Source: Verrucomicrobiota bacterium
GTDB lineage: Bacteria > Verrucomicrobiota > Kiritimatiellia > CAIQIC01 > Lenti-01
Reading direction: 5' to 3'
Length of the DNA stretch: 5,421 nucleotides
Assembly: GCA_022709625.1 (NCBI GenBank)
Contig: JAKLIL010000146.1
Span: forward strand, 1-5,421
The position numbers were made by a program, and so were the translations under genes. Shown piece by piece: positions 5,350 to 5,421 of the stretch. Positions within the stretch are counted from its first letter, which is position 1, and every line of letters starts with the position of its first letter. The notes below the pieces were generated by a model. The model searched no databases, had not been told where the DNA came from, and saw only the letters and a program-made list of their open reading frames with translations.

Positions 5350-5421
5350 GGGCCAAGCGACGTTGGGCGTCCGGGCGGCCCCGAGTTCGTCCAGTCGCCG
5401 CACGGGCAAATCGTGCGGGGC
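5347..5421 (-). CDS. gcvPB: Glycine dehydrogenase (decarboxylating) subunit 2, C-terminal end only (partial)
   Basis: An open frame enters from the right edge of the window and runs 24 codons to a TGA at 5349-5347. The visible tail contains PVRRLDELGAAR followed by a tryptophan near the end. This resembles, from memory, the C terminus of GcvPB, where an RLDE..AAR..P motif closes the protein. GcvPB is the second subunit of the two-part PLP-dependent P protein, which decarboxylates glycine and passes the aminomethyl group to the lipoyl arm of the H protein in the cytoplasm. The next gene encodes a lipoate-attachment enzyme and starts 9 bp after this stop, which fits because the H protein must be lipoylated. 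Only about 5% of a normal GcvPB (about 480-500 residues) is visible, so the call rests on this short tail plus context. An unrelated protein ending by chance in a similar motif cannot be excluded. Confidence 0.65.
   Translation of the reverse strand, partial: APHDLPVRRLDELGAARTPNVAWP

Overview
The window is 5,421 bp of GC-rich bacterial chromosome (about 65-70% in most genes, roughly 48% in one small island). Every gene I can support is on the minus strand, so transcription runs from high to low coordinates. A separate GcvPB-type glycine cleavage subunit, YejB/YejE-type permeases and a GxxExxY cassette together suggest a non-proteobacterial Gram-negative, perhaps of the Planctomycetota/Verrucomicrobiota/Kiritimatiellota group. 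That placement is an inference and is weak.

Layout in transcription order. (1) 5421-5347: the last 24 codons of a gene that looks like gcvPB, the P-protein subunit 2 of the glycine cleavage system. (2) 5337-4648: a single-domain lipoate ligase/octanoyltransferase, whose Shine-Dalgarno sequence overlaps the gcvPB stop codon. Glycine cleavage needs a lipoylated H protein, so this pairing makes sense. (3) A 105-bp gap with a GC palindrome. (4) 4542-3625: a GT2 glycosyltransferase, overlapping by 8 bp (5) 3632-2568: a GT4 glycosyltransferase, which overlaps at TGATG (6) 2568-1531: a YejB-like peptide ABC permease. (7) 1498-1032: a low-GC cassette with one GxxExxY (PD-(D/E)XK-like) gene, bounded by a 19-bp inverted repeat with one mismatch that is built from CAGGAAA units. 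(8) 1009 to the window edge: the partner permease, YejE-like, with an unusually long non-membrane segment after its first membrane helix. It is cut by the window edge.

The main point of interest is the GxxExxY cassette. It lies between two permease genes that normally sit side by side, has lower GC, and is bounded by inverted repeats. It looks like an insertion of a small, possibly mobile, non-transposase element into an operon. The other notable points are the enlarged YejE, the translational coupling of glycosyltransferases to a peptide permease, and a LipM-like cysteine in the lipoate enzyme. Apart from the cassette, the genes belong to known families; I see no CRISPR array, tRNA, rRNA or transposase.
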